Translations under genes and position numbers: made by a program
The notes under the pieces: generated by a model
Seen by the model: the letters and a program-made list of their open reading frames with translations, nothing else
Told to the model about the DNA's origin: nothing
Database searches by the model: none
In this document: positions 38,756-57,639 of the stretch, piece by piece
Layout of the letters: the number at the start of each line of letters is the position of its first letter
Position numbering within the stretch: the first letter of the stretch is position 1
NCBI GenBank assembly: GCA_002104895.1
Contig: MCFG01000116.1
Coordinates: 1-64,000 of the forward strand
Direction of reading: 5' to 3'
From: Anaeromyces robustus
Lineage: Eukaryota; Neocallimastigomycota; Neocallimastigomycetes; Neocallimastigales; Neocallimastigaceae
DNA: 64,000 nt

Positions 38756-40292
38756 TTTCTCTTTATATAATATAAAAAAGCAAAAAAAATACTGAAATAA
38801 AAAAAAAATTAATTTAAATAAATTAAAAGATTTCTATATTTAATGATAAAAAAATAAGCAAAAATAAATGCTCCTTTTCTATTGTAATAACAATTATTAA
38901 ATATTAATTTTAAAGTTTAAAAAAAAAAAAAAAATTGTTTAAATATTTTTTAAAATAAAAAAATTTTTAACCAATCAAATGGAATTTTAAATTTAAATCT
39001 CTATATTTTTTTTTTAATTTTTTATATTAAATTTTTTTCATATAATTCTTTTTTAAATATTAAAAATAATTTAATTAGTTAAAAAAAAATGTTTAATAAT
39101 CAATAATATAGTTAATAGATTAATTGTTTAATAGTTTAATATTTAATCATTAATTATTTAAATTTTTATCATATATCATATATATATTTGTAAATAAAAT
39201 GTAAAAAAATTATTAAATTCTTATTATTTAAATAACCATCGAAATTTTATCAGTTGGAACAATGAGATTAAAAATAACAGAAAAACTGATTTTTATAAAA
39301 AAATAATTAATTATTATTATTAATTATTACTACTAAAAAAAAAAAGATAATGAATAATGAACAAATAATTCAAAAAAGAAAAGAAAAGGAAAAATTCAGA
39401 ATGTTTTTTTTTTTTTTTTTTATTTTTTTATTAAACTTCAGTTTTTATACTTTTTTGTACTTGTGTAACAATTACCATTAATTATTTAATTATTTATTTA
39501 ATTATAAATAAGAATAATATTTTAATTATTTATTTAATTATAAAGAATAATATTTTATATTATTCTTTATAAATAAATACAATAAATATAAAGCATTTTT
39601 CATTTTTATATATATTTTTTTATTTTATATAATTTTTCTATTTTAAAAATAACCGTCTTTTTTTTTTCATTTCTGTTTCTGTACATTATAATATATATTT
39701 AAAATATATATATTTATTAATCAGTATATATCATTGACAGTTTATTTAATAATTAAATAGTAATTTTAAATATTATATCTTGTTTTTACATTTTTATTTA
39801 TTTATATATTTATATTTATATATTTATATTTATGTATTTATGTATTAATTATATTATTCTAAAGATATTTTAGAGTATAAGGTATGAATTACTTAAGTTA
39901 ATTAGTAAACATTAATAAATTGTAATATTAATAATACAATTATATTATTTCTTCTATACTATATTTTCTAATAATAATAAATAAATAAAAGCAAAAAGCA
40001 TTATCATTAATAAAATTATTTAAAATAGGGAAGATTATTACATTTTTTCTATACTAAAGGATACAATTTTGTATTTGGGTTATATAAAAAAGTAAATTTG
40101 GATATTTCTATATAAATTGATAAAATAAAAAAATATAATAAAATAAATGAATAAATATGAAAAATTAATATATAATCAATATATATAAAAATGAAATAAT
40201 ATAAATATTAATGATTAATAATAAATACATCCAATAATATTAAAAATGTATGGTAAACTTATATAATAAATATATTTATAATATATATTATT

Positions 40293-40348
<56 letters not shown>

Positions 40349-40634
40349 AAAAAGTACATATTTTTATTATATAAAGATTTTAGTTATATAATAATTTGAA
40401 GATCTTATAATAAGTATGTCCATTTAATAAATACATATATTCAATTTTTTAAAAATAATATTTTATTATTTATATATAAATATAATTTTCATTTTAAAAT
40501 TTGTAGTTTATTAAAAGAAATAAATAATAAAATATAATTTATCTAATTTTTTTTAAATAAATTAATAAAATATAATTTCTGTTTTTTATTATTATTATTA
40601 TTTTTATTTAATTTTAATTATAATATAGTCGAAG
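38756..40634. other. Divergent intergenic region PinX1-like / eIF2A
   Basis: Promoter region for both genes. Nothing recognisable beyond A/T runs, including a T homopolymer of about 45 nt near 40298-40343. Confidence 0.7.
40298..40343 (+). repeat. About 45-nt poly-T homopolymer
   Basis: Uninterrupted T run about 290 bp upstream of the eIF2A ATG; such tracts exclude nucleosomes in other eukaryotes, so a promoter role is possible but unproven. Confidence 0.85.
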
Positions 40635-45245
<4,611 letters not shown>

Positions 45246-46210
45246 ATTGGATAATTAATTATTTTGTCATTTAGTCATAAAATTTTTTTTATTTTTATTA
45301 ATAATAATAAGATTAGAAGTTTTTAAAATAATTTAAAGATAATTGCAAATATATAATAAATTATACAAAAAAAAATTATTTATAAAAAATTATTAAAAAA
45401 AAAAAAAAAGCAAAAAAAAAAAAAAAAAAAAAAAAAAATAGTAAAAACGAAACAAACAAACAAAAAAAAATAACAAAATAACAATGCTCATTAAAAAAAA
45501 TCATAAACTTTTTAAATAAAAAGAATCTTTAATATATTTAAAATTTTAATTTTTATACGTTTAAATTCATTAATCAAAATAATTTTTATAAATAAAAAAA
45601 ATAATATAAAATAAAGTAAAAAATATAAAATAAATATACTTTTTGTTCGTTTTTAATTACTATTATTCTTGTAATTATTATTTTGGTAATTTTTATAATT
45701 AAAAATATATAATAGAAAGGGAAAGAATATTAAAATTTTAATTATTTTGTTTTTTAATTTAATTTACGATAAAAGAAAAAGTTTTTTTTTTTTTTTTTTT
45801 GATTAAATTAGAATAATTAAAGATTTTTAATTATTGTAGCCAATAATATAAAATTTTTTTATCTTTTTAAATTTTTTGATACGAAAAAAAAAAAAAAAGA
45901 AATAATAAAAAATATCATTTGAATATTAAAATTTATTGATAAAATTTATTTACTTATTATTTATTCATTTATTTATATTTATTTATTTATATAATCATTT
46001 ATATATTAATTATAATTATATTAATTAGATTAGTGTAACATCACATTATATATATATATAATGATTTTTTTCTGTTATATATATTTTTTTATTTTTATAA
46101 ATTTAATTAAGAAAATTCAACATTTGAAATTTCTTTTATAAAACAAATTTATTATTTTTTTTTTAATTCAAAGTTTCAAAAGGATTATAAAAATATTTAA
46201 TAATATAAAA
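45246..46210. other. Intergenic region eIF2A / cyclophilin 40
   Basis: Tandem genes; eIF2A 3' UTR and cyclophilin promoter. A-runs at 45367-45440 and 45885-45900; no gene or clear motif. Confidence 0.7.
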
Positions 46211-46935
46211 ATGGTTTCACAACCAGAAAGTACCGAAAAAAAGAATAGTTTTGTATATTTGGATATTGACATTGGAGGAGAATATGGTAAGAAATCTTAA
46301 TATATAGATTTTTATATACATTTTTTTTTATTTTATATATATAACTAAAATATTATTTTATTTACATTATATAATATTTTAAAAATTATATATTATAATT
46401 GTTACTACAATTGTATTATTGTTGTTATATATTACAAATATATATATATATTCAAATTACTTTGAAATTGTATAAATCAATTTAATTATTTGATTTAGAG
46501 GGAAGAATTATTATTGAATTATTTGAAAATGTAGCACCAAAAACTTGTAAGAATTTTAAAGCTTTATGTACTGGTAAATATTATATGGAATGGTTAATAA
46601 ATAATAAATATATGAAAATAATATATATGTAAAAAGCTTTTATATAATTAATAATAAATTTCTAATATGTATTCTTTTTTATTATATATATTAATTTAAA
46701 TTTAAAATAAACATTTTAAAAAGGTGAATGTGAAAAAGACGGAAAAAAATTATCTTATAAAGGTTCAATTTTCTATAGAGTTATGAGAGGTTTTATTATT
46801 CAAGGTGGTGATATAGAAAACAATGACGGTACTGGTGGTGAATCAATCTATGGAAAATTTTTTGATGGTAAATTTTTTTTAATTTATTAATATAAATTCC
46901 AATAGCTACAATAAATCCTAATTATCTATTATTTA

Positions 46936-46966
<31 letters not shown>

Positions 46967-48494
46967 TTTATTTTTATAATCATTATTATAATTATTATAT
47001 ATTAAATAAAATATTTTTCACTAACCTATTATTTTTAAAAAATTATAATTGTAAATCATTGTATATATATATATATATATATATTAAAATATTATATATG
47101 TAGATGAAACTTTTGAAATTAAACATGAAGAAGGTATTGTTTCTATGGCTAATAATGGTAAAAACACAAATGGTTCACAATTTTTTATTGTTACTGATGT
47201 AGATATTGAAGAACTTGATGGTCAAAATGTTGCCTTCGGTAAAGTTTATTCTGGTATGGATATCGTAAAGTCTATTGAATCCCAAAAAACTGTTAGTGTT
47301 TTAGATCATGGTGATAAACCTGTTTATGATTGTGTTATTTCTGATTGTGGTGTTTGGGAAGAAGGAATGAAAAAAATAGGTCCAGAAGATGGTTATCCAC
47401 TTTATCCAAGTAAGTTATAATAATTATACATAAAAAAAAAATTTTTATAATATAATTAATATAATGTATATATATAATATAATTAATATTATTATTATCA
47501 TCATTATTATTATTACTATATTAATTTATATGTATGTTTTTCTTGGCTTTTCTTTTTCTTTTTCTTTTTTTTTTTATTTAAATTTAATATATTTATTAAG
47601 GATATTACGAAGCAGAAAATCCAGATTATCTTGAAATTGCCCAAAAAATTAAGAAAGATGGTAATGACAAGTTCTGTACTGGTAATTATAAAACTGCTAT
47701 TAAATTATATAAAAAGGTATTTTTTTTTTTTTGTATATATAAAGCTTTTCTTTTCTTTTTCATTACATTCTTCAATTTATTAAAAATATGTATATGTTTT
47801 ATATTATATATTGTAATTAATTATTAACAAACTTTTTTTTATTAATTTTATAAATAATCAAATTAAAATTTTATATATTATATATATATAATAATAATAT
47901 AATAATTATAATAATTTATAAAAGGCACTTCGTTATTTAATGTATTTTCAATATCCAAGTTCTGAAGAAGGTGCAGAAATTGCAAAAACATTCCACAAAC
48001 TTTCAATTTCATTACATTTAAATCAAGCTGCTAGTTATATTAAAATGAAAGATTATGATTCTGCTATCACAGAATGTATTATTGTTCTTGATCATCCAAA
48101 TTCATTAAAAGCTGATAAAATAAAAGCAAGTTATAGAAAAGGTGTATGCTTTTTCGAAAAGCAAAAATATCAAGATGCATTTGATAGTTTTAAAAAGGCT
48201 TCAGCATTAGATGGAGGTAAAGATCCAGCAATTAAAAAGTATCTTTATGATTCTGGTGCTAAAGTACGAGAAGAAAAAGAATTATTAAAGAATATGAGTA
48301 AAGGTATAAGTGAAGATTCTTCAAAAGAAGAGAATAAAAACCCAATACTTAATTTCTCATTAGTTAGTGAAGATTCTGAAGCTCATAAAAAAGAAGAAGT
48401 TAAAGAAAATACTTCTAATACTAATGATGAATTAGAATCAAATAAAAAAAATGTTGAAGAACATTCAAGTGAAATTGAAGCTAAAGAAGCTTAA
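46211..48494 (+). CDS. Cyclophilin 40-type peptidyl-prolyl isomerase (PPID/Cpr6-7)
   Basis: Exons 46211-46286, 46499-46573, 46724-46867, 47104-47409, 47601-47716, 47925-48494; 1287 nt, 428 residues. Cyclophilin domain about residues 12-185: [14 protein letters not shown] (catalytic Arg, Phe, Gln), [30 protein letters not shown] domain about 215-330: [41 protein letters not shown] and [21 protein letters not shown], with the carboxylate-clamp type Lys/Asn/Arg residues that bind Hsp90 EEVD. An extra acidic tail of about 90 residues follows. Known role: Hsp90 co-chaperone in cytosol and nucleus. The Trp that contacts cyclosporin in CypA (WLDG) is Glu here (ELDG), predicting weak drug binding. 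Confidence 0.96.
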
Positions 48495-49152
48495 AATTAA
48501 AAAAAAAAAAAAAAAAAAAAATCATTAGAATTTTATTTAAAAATTTTAATATTTAATATTTTAAAAAAAAAAATAATTATGTATTAATTTATCCTAATTA
48601 AAAGTTAAAAAAAAAAAAAAAAAAAAATGTTAATATTATTATTAATAATAATATATATAAGTTATAAATAATTATAATTTATTTTAGTAGTATTTTTTGA
48701 ATTAATACTAAAAATCGTTTTTATATAAAGATGTTTTTGAATATGTAAATAAATAAATAATGAATAAAATAAAATAAAATAAAATAAAAAATAAAAAATA
48801 ATAAAATAATATATTATAATATAATATAAAAATAAAGATAATAATAATAATAAATTAATATAATAATAAATAAATCTTAATTAAAAAAGAATTATTTAAA
48901 AAATTAAAAGTAAATTTTTACTAAAATTTGAATAACATAATAGAAGAAGAAAAAAAAAAAAAAAAAAAAAAAGAGGTTTAAAATAAATAAATTGTTTTAA
49001 TCATATAAAAAATATCATCAATGAAATTTTTATTTATAATATTTTATTTAATAATGAATTTTTTATTTTAATTATTATTTTATATTTACACAAATAACAC
49101 AAAGAAGTGTTTAAATTCAGTGCTTTATTTAAAGTTGATATGTGTTAATGTT
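48495..49152. other. Convergent intergenic region cyclophilin 40 / Stn1-like
   Basis: A-runs and AAAT repeats only; two 3' ends. Confidence 0.7.
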
Positions 49153-51172
<2,020 letters not shown>

Positions 51173-51303
51173 TTAAATCATTTTTTTATTAAAAAAAAAA
51201 AAAGTGCTTAGCATAAAAAAAAACTTTTTTTTTTACTTACATTAAAACTGTTTTATTTTTTTTTTTTTTCTATATATAATAAATGAATAAATGAATAAAT
51301 GAA

Positions 51304-51339
<36 letters not shown>

Positions 51340-51690
51340 AAATAAGATTATTAATAAAATTAATGTTACACGTTACACATAATTTATAAATGGATATATA
51401 TATTTATTCATAAAAAAGAACTTATTGTTATAATGAAATTTTGTAGCAGTAACTAATCCTTTTATACAAAAATCTACAATTATACCTTGAAGTATTAAGG
51501 CAGATTTTTTTTCCTAAATATTTTAAATAGAAATATATATAAAATTATAAAAAAAAATGTATATATCAATGATATTAATACTTTTCTAATAAAAAAACTA
51601 ATATCAAAATTTTAGTTTTTAAATAATTAACTATTTTATATATTTGTAAATATGTATTCTCTCATAATATCATGGAACAACAAATAATTC

Positions 51691-51733
<43 letters not shown>

Positions 51734-52552
51734 AATTATAATAATGATTAAATTATTAAAAATAATAAGTGGTAAATAATAAAAAGCAAACAATAATTAC
51801 AAGATTAAGTATTACTTATTTTAAAAGTATAAATAATTAATATTAATAAAATAATTACTATAAAAATAAAATAATTACTATAAAAATAAAATAATTAAAA
51901 TTAAATATTAAATATATAAAATATCAAATTAATATCAAATCAATATGTATAACAAATGTTTATAAACTTATTAATAATTATAAAATCATATATAATTTAA
52001 AATATCCATTATGCTTCTAATACAATTCTATTTAATTTTTTTTCTAAAACCTAACAATTCTATTTAATTTTTTTTTCTAAAACCTAACAATTCTATTTAA
52101 TTTTTTTTTCTAAAACCTAACAATTCTATTTAATTTTTTTTTCTAAAACCTAACAATTCTATTTAATTTTTTTTTCTAAAACCTAACAATTCTATTTAAT
52201 TTTTTTTTCTAAAACCTAACAATTCTATTTAATTTTTTTTAATAAAACTTAATTTTCATAGTTTCATTTTATTTGTTTTTCGAAAATTTCAGCATCTTTA
52301 TAATATTTTTTACTTTATTCATTTTTCGCTTTAATTTGTCTGAAATTTTCTTCAATTTTTCATTATCTTTTTTTTTTTCTCTATAATGTTTAAAAAAATT
52401 TATATATGAAATACTAAAAAAAAAAAAAGATAAAAAAATGCTTAGCAAAAAAAAAAAAATTTTTTTATGTATATATATACTATATTTTAAATTATTAAAA
52501 TTTTTAGTTTTATTATTATCTTTTTACTTATTATTAATGAAATATAAATATA
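51173..52552. other. Divergent intergenic region Stn1-like / TPR gene
   Basis: Promoter region of both genes. Contains (AAATG)/(AAAT) repeats at 51282-51340, an (AT)n run at 51694-51730, and the 33-bp minisatellite at 52022-52250. Confidence 0.7.
52022..52250. repeat. 33-bp minisatellite, seven units, containing CCTAACAA
   Basis: Each unit runs ACAATTCTATTTAA, then 8-9 T, then CTAAAACCTA. The last unit is degraded. Each unit contains CCTAAC (GTTAGG on the other strand), reminiscent of but not equal to a telomeric repeat. It lies 300 bp upstream of the TPR gene and 850 bp from the Stn1-like start. Confidence 0.95.
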
Positions 52553-55500
52553 ATGGAACAATTTGATAAAAGATGTAGTCAGTGTGATTTTTATAGATGT
52601 AACATACATTCATTACCAATTAATGAAATTAGTCAAGAGTTTTTGAAATGTTTTTGTTCTTTTATGGATTATATATGGAAAATTAAAAATAAAACTGTAT
52701 TTAAAATATTTGTTGAATTGATATTACAATATATTGATAATGAAAAAATTAATAATTATAAAGTAGACCAGATTATTGATAAACTTATTATTAACGTGTT
52801 TAAAAATGATGTAATTTTAATAAATGATGAAATAACTCCAGATATTTCAGAGATACCCAATACTGTTTCTACTAATAATAAAAGGAATAGTAATATCATC
52901 AATAATAGAAAGTTTTTAAGTTTACAAGAAAAGAAGGATAACAAGGAACATATGACTGAAAATTATTTTACATTTAAAATATTTAGATTATGGTTGAAAG
53001 AGAATTTAAATAGAATTTCAATAAAAAAGTTAAATTATATTTTGAATAAAATAAATTGGTATTTAGATTGTTTTATCTTTAATTCTAATGAAGAATTATT
53101 GAATGAATTAAATGGTATTAAATAATAAATAATATTTAATTTTTTAAACCAATGAATTCATTGGAATAGAATATAATTAAATTTAAATAATAATGTATAA
53201 TGTAATAATGTTTTTTAATTTATATATATATGCTATCATATCTCATTAATAAGAGTTGAATCCTTTATCTTATGAAACTTTATATTTAAAAATTAATAAT
53301 TTATTTATAAAATTTAAGGTAATATTTTGATATATATATATTTTAATTGATTTAATAAAAAAATATATATTCTTTTTGCTTATAATATTTTAATTTGTAT
53401 ATTATATATATAAATATATATTTATACTAACAAATTTGAAAAGCATGAACAAATAAAATTGAAGAAAATATTAAATGAAATTGAAATGAATTTAAATTTG
53501 ATAAAATGTAACCATATTTCAATAAATAAAGTATTTAAATATATTATTAAATATCTATACCATATATTAATATACATATATATATATTTTTATAAATTAT
53601 TACTTATATATATATTAGTTTCTACAGAAACTTATTCAAAAGTTGTCTATACATTAGGAGCCTATTATATGCATATATTTTTTCAATGGAATAATAAACC
53701 ATCCAATAAATTGATAAAATTTCTAAATATATTTGATTTTTTTACTCTAGATTTTCTTAGTAAATTAAAACTTTATAATAAAAAGTGGATAGAATCTAAG
53801 CTTGTTTCTGAAAATAATTCATCATATACCCATAACTCTAATTCAAAAAGATTGAAATTTAAGAATGAAAATAACAATGATTATTTAATACATTTAAAGG
53901 ATATATTATTCGATGAAAATATTGAAAGTATTTTAAATCTTACAACAGCTAAAAAATTATTATTATTATATAATTATTTATTATACCTTTTTGAACATAA
54001 GAATCCAGATATAAATGATATTAATGATAGATATTTAATTCAGTATATTTTATTTATATATATTAAAATTATATGTTTTATGCTAGATAAAGAAAATCAA
54101 AAAGATTCTTTAATAATTTATCAAAAACTTTTACAAGATATCTCAAATAATATTTTCTTTTCATCAAAAGTTATTATTAATAATTATAATCATAACAATA
54201 AAAATAAGTTATTAATTAATCAAAAACAAATTTTAAATGATAATGCTAAAATAATTTCTACTTCATTAAGACTTTTTCCATATAAAAATATTATAATTAT
54301 ACCCACCATTTCTAATTATTATAACATTTATATTCTTCTTTTTAAAAAAATTTGCAATATATCATTTGATCAATTAGAAAATTTTGAAAAACAATTAATA
54401 ACATTAAAAGATATTGGAATTATTTTTTATGACGGATGGCTTTTATTATCTTATGCTTATTATAAACTGTTTTCATTTAAAAAATCAAAAAAAATTTTAA
54501 AATATTGTCAGAAAGTATTACATTATCAAAAACAACAAAGTTTAGAAAATAATGATATTAATAATTATGAAATAAATTATTTTGATTCATTTATATTTAT
54601 GTTACAAGGATGTTGTTATTATAATATGGTAAATAAGTTTTTCTTTTTTTCTTTTTTTTTTTTTTTTTATTTATTTCATTATTATAGTATTAAATATAAA
54701 TATATATATATTTATTAAATTTATTAATTACTCATTTTTTTTAATATATTTATATATAATTATGTATTAAAAATAATAAAGAAAAAATATGATAATTCTA
54801 TTATAAAATTTAAAATTTGCATAGAAAATAACAATTTTTATGAACAATCATTATGGAATTTATATTTAATATATAAACAGCAAAATAATATTGATACTCA
54901 AATGGAAATATTATTTATTCTAATACAGGTATATGATAAATACATAATATAAATATATTTATATAACATTTAATTATTTTTTATTTTATTAATATATATA
55001 TTAATTATTAATATTAATATTAATATTATTATTATTAAAGCTTATATACCAAAAAGACAATTTATCATCAGATATACCAATAAATTTAATATTTTTAAGG
55101 ATGTTTCAGTTATTATGTGAAAATCAATCAGAAGAAGAGATATTAGATTTTATTAATAATTTATGTATAAAAAAAGACATATTATTTAAATTTGAAAGTG
55201 AAAAAAAAAATAAAAACAAAAATAACAATGAAAATGATATTTGCATTCTTTCTCTTTTTAGAATTATTCTTCGTTATTTAATTGATCATAAAAATATAGA
55301 TAAAGCATTAGAAGTTTTTTTGATTATAAAAAATAAAGAACCATTGGATATTGTTGGAATAATTTATTATTCAGAAATATTAATTTATCATCAAAATAAT
55401 TTTAAAATATTATTAAAAGGCATAAATATTTTAGAAAATATTAAAGATTATATAAGTTTTATTAATATTTTCAGTAATCATTATAGTAATAGTAATGATA

Positions 55501-56050
55501 ATAATAATATTTCTTTGGAAGAAGAAAATAAAACAATATTTTCTAATGAATTAATGAAGTTATTATCAGATCAAAATGAAGATAATAAAAGAAAAAAGGG
55601 GAAAAATAGAATAGAAATAAAAGATGAAGATGAAAATAATAAATTTAATATTCCTGTTGGATTTGAACAAAAAAATATTCAAAATCATTTTAAATTTATT
55701 TATCAGTATATGAAAAGTAATCAAACGACCTTTGATAATTTTTGTAACAATACCTCAAATCAAAATCATATCTTAGTAAATATTCACAAGCAATTTTAAA
55801 AATTAAAAAACTATTATAAAATTAATTATATAAAAACTAATATATTAATTTAACTATTAATTTTATATTATTAAATAATAACCATTTTAGTCAATTATTC
55901 ATTGGAATTTATCTTATGGATATTATTTAACTGGAAATTTAAATTTAGCTTATAGTTCATCGAAAAATGCATATATATTAGAGCCAAGTATGTATTTCAT
56001 TAATAATAATATAATAATATAAAAATAAATATTTTCATATATATTAATAT

Positions 56051-56103
<53 letters not shown>

Positions 56104-56317
56104 TGAAACTGTAGATAATATCAATATTACCTATAATTATTGTATTTTATCTTTAAAATTATATGGATTTAATGTTCATGATAAAATAGCTTATGAATGG
56201 AAAGAATGTAGACGTAATAATTATAATAATAAAGATATTAAAACATCAAATGAAATAAAGTATAAAAAATTGGACCAATGGATAGAAGAAATAATAAAAT
56301 ACAATAACCATGTATAA
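52553..56317 (+). CDS. TPR-like helical repeat protein, possible FANCG homologue
   Basis: Reconstructed exons: 52553-53114, 53254-53318, 53444-53507, 53619-54628, 54782-54928, 55041-55775, 55891-55987, 56115-56317 (960 residues). The 111-nt intron 53508-53618 is inferred because the unspliced frame is open but encodes only I/Y/K-rich text. N-terminal 190 residues have a Cys cluster (CSQCDFYRC) and no recognised family. The rest is helical with TPR-like pairs: GWLLLSYAYYKLFSFKKSKK, QGCCYYNMKKYDNSIIKFK, SLWNLYLIYKQQNNIDTQME, NIDKALEVFLIIKNKEP, WNLSYGYYLTGNLNLAYSSS and ITYNYCILSLKLYGFNVHDK then AYEWKECR. Spacing of the last two and the mid-protein pair resembles human FANCG (GSCHRKMG..., TYFHLLQTLKRLDR...ATALWW), which is only suggestive since TPRs are generic. 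Expressed divergently from the Stn1-like gene. Gene reality is firm; function is open. Confidence 0.7.
56053..56101 (+). repeat. 49-nt poly-T homopolymer in the last intron of the TPR gene
   Basis: Uninterrupted T run ending 13 nt before the GTAG acceptor at 56114, acting as an extreme polypyrimidine tract. Confidence 0.9.
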
Positions 56318-56568
56318 TTTTTTTTTTTTTTTTCTTTTTGAAATTCAGCGAACAAAATTAATAAAAATAATTAAAAAAATTAAACATTTATAAAAACAAA
56401 TATTAACAATATGATATTCATAATAAAAAACTTTTTTGATTTAATTTATTATTATTATTATTATTTTTTTTATATTAAATTGATACAAATATTTATAATA
56501 GAACTGTTTGAAAAAATAAAATGAATTTTTTTTATTTTTATTTTATTTTATTTTTATTTTTATTTTTA

Positions 56569-56600
<32 letters not shown>

Positions 56601-56970
56601 TTTTTTTTTTATTTTTTAAGCTTTTTATTATAGTTATTATTATTATTATAATTATTATTATGATATGCTTTTTGTTGAAATTTTTTTTTTTATTAAATTG
56701 ATATAAATATTTATAATAGAACTGTTTGATGAATAAATGATTTTTATTTTATTTTATTTTATTTTATTTTAATATTATTGTTTATGTATGACTAGTATTA
56801 ATATTATTATTTATTATTATTGTTATTGTTATAATTGTGTTATGATATTTATAAATATACATAATAATAAAATAATAATAATGAGATTTTTTATTATTAT
56901 TATTTTATATAATAACTAATAAAAATACATAATATATAATATATAATATATTTTAAATTTTTTTTAATTC
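56318..56970. other. Convergent intergenic region TPR gene / Lon
   Basis: Two similar segments, each with GATA(C/T)AAATATTTATAATAGA followed by ACTGTTTGA and a TTTTATT run, occur near 56483 and 56700, about 218 bp apart, suggesting a local duplication. Otherwise A/T runs. Confidence 0.6.
56483..56765. repeat. Direct duplication between the TPR gene and Lon
   Basis: TATTAAATTGATACAAATAT (near 56472) recurs as TATTAAATTGATATAAATAT (near 56691), each continuing TTATAATAGAACTGTTTGA and then a TTTTA repeat. About 45 bp are shared with one or two changes. Confidence 0.75.
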
Positions 56971-57608
56971 TTATATATCTTTTACTTTATTATCTCCTTT
57001 TTCAAAAACAAAATTGAATATTTCATCATACCATCCAACTGGTATACCAGTTATACCTTCCTTAATATACTCTGGAAGTTTATTCCAATCATTTTTATTA
57101 TCTTCTGGGAATAAAATATATTTTACCCCTGATCTTTTAGCAGCAATAGTTTTTTCTATTTTAAAAAATATATACATATATATAATGTAATATTAATAAA
57201 TTAATAATTATATTTATAAAATAATATATATATATAATATATATTATTAAAATAAATGATATTTACCTCTTAAACCACCAATCTTTAAAATTTTACCAGT
57301 TAAAGTAATTTCACCAGTCATAGCAACATTATCTTTTACGGGTTGATTCATAGCTAAAGATAGTAAGGCAGTAGTGATAGTACAACCGGCCGATGGACCT
57401 TTAACAATTTTATTTTTTATCATTATAATATTATATAAAAAAAAAAAGAAAAAGTATAAATTAATATAATATTTTTGATTTTATAAATATATATATTATT
57501 ATTAAAAATTAATATCAATATTTTTTAATTATATATTTTTTTTTTTTTCTTATTAAAATTAATTTAATATTTTTAACTTTATATACATATCTCATTATTA
57601 ATTTATTA

Positions 57609-57639
<31 letters not shown>

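Noticed and set aside
52022-52250. CRISPR array
   Set aside because: The 33-bp units abut without unique spacers, in a eukaryotic genome; it is a minisatellite.
52022-52250. Interstitial telomere repeat
   Set aside because: CCTAAC occurs once per 33 bp in an otherwise unrelated unit; not a TTAGGG-type array. Kept only as a weak idea.
53459-54718. A separate gene starting at 53459
   Set aside because: The frame continues upstream through 53444-53458 to an AAAG acceptor, and exon 53254-53318 joins it in frame to the 52553 exon, so one gene is more likely.
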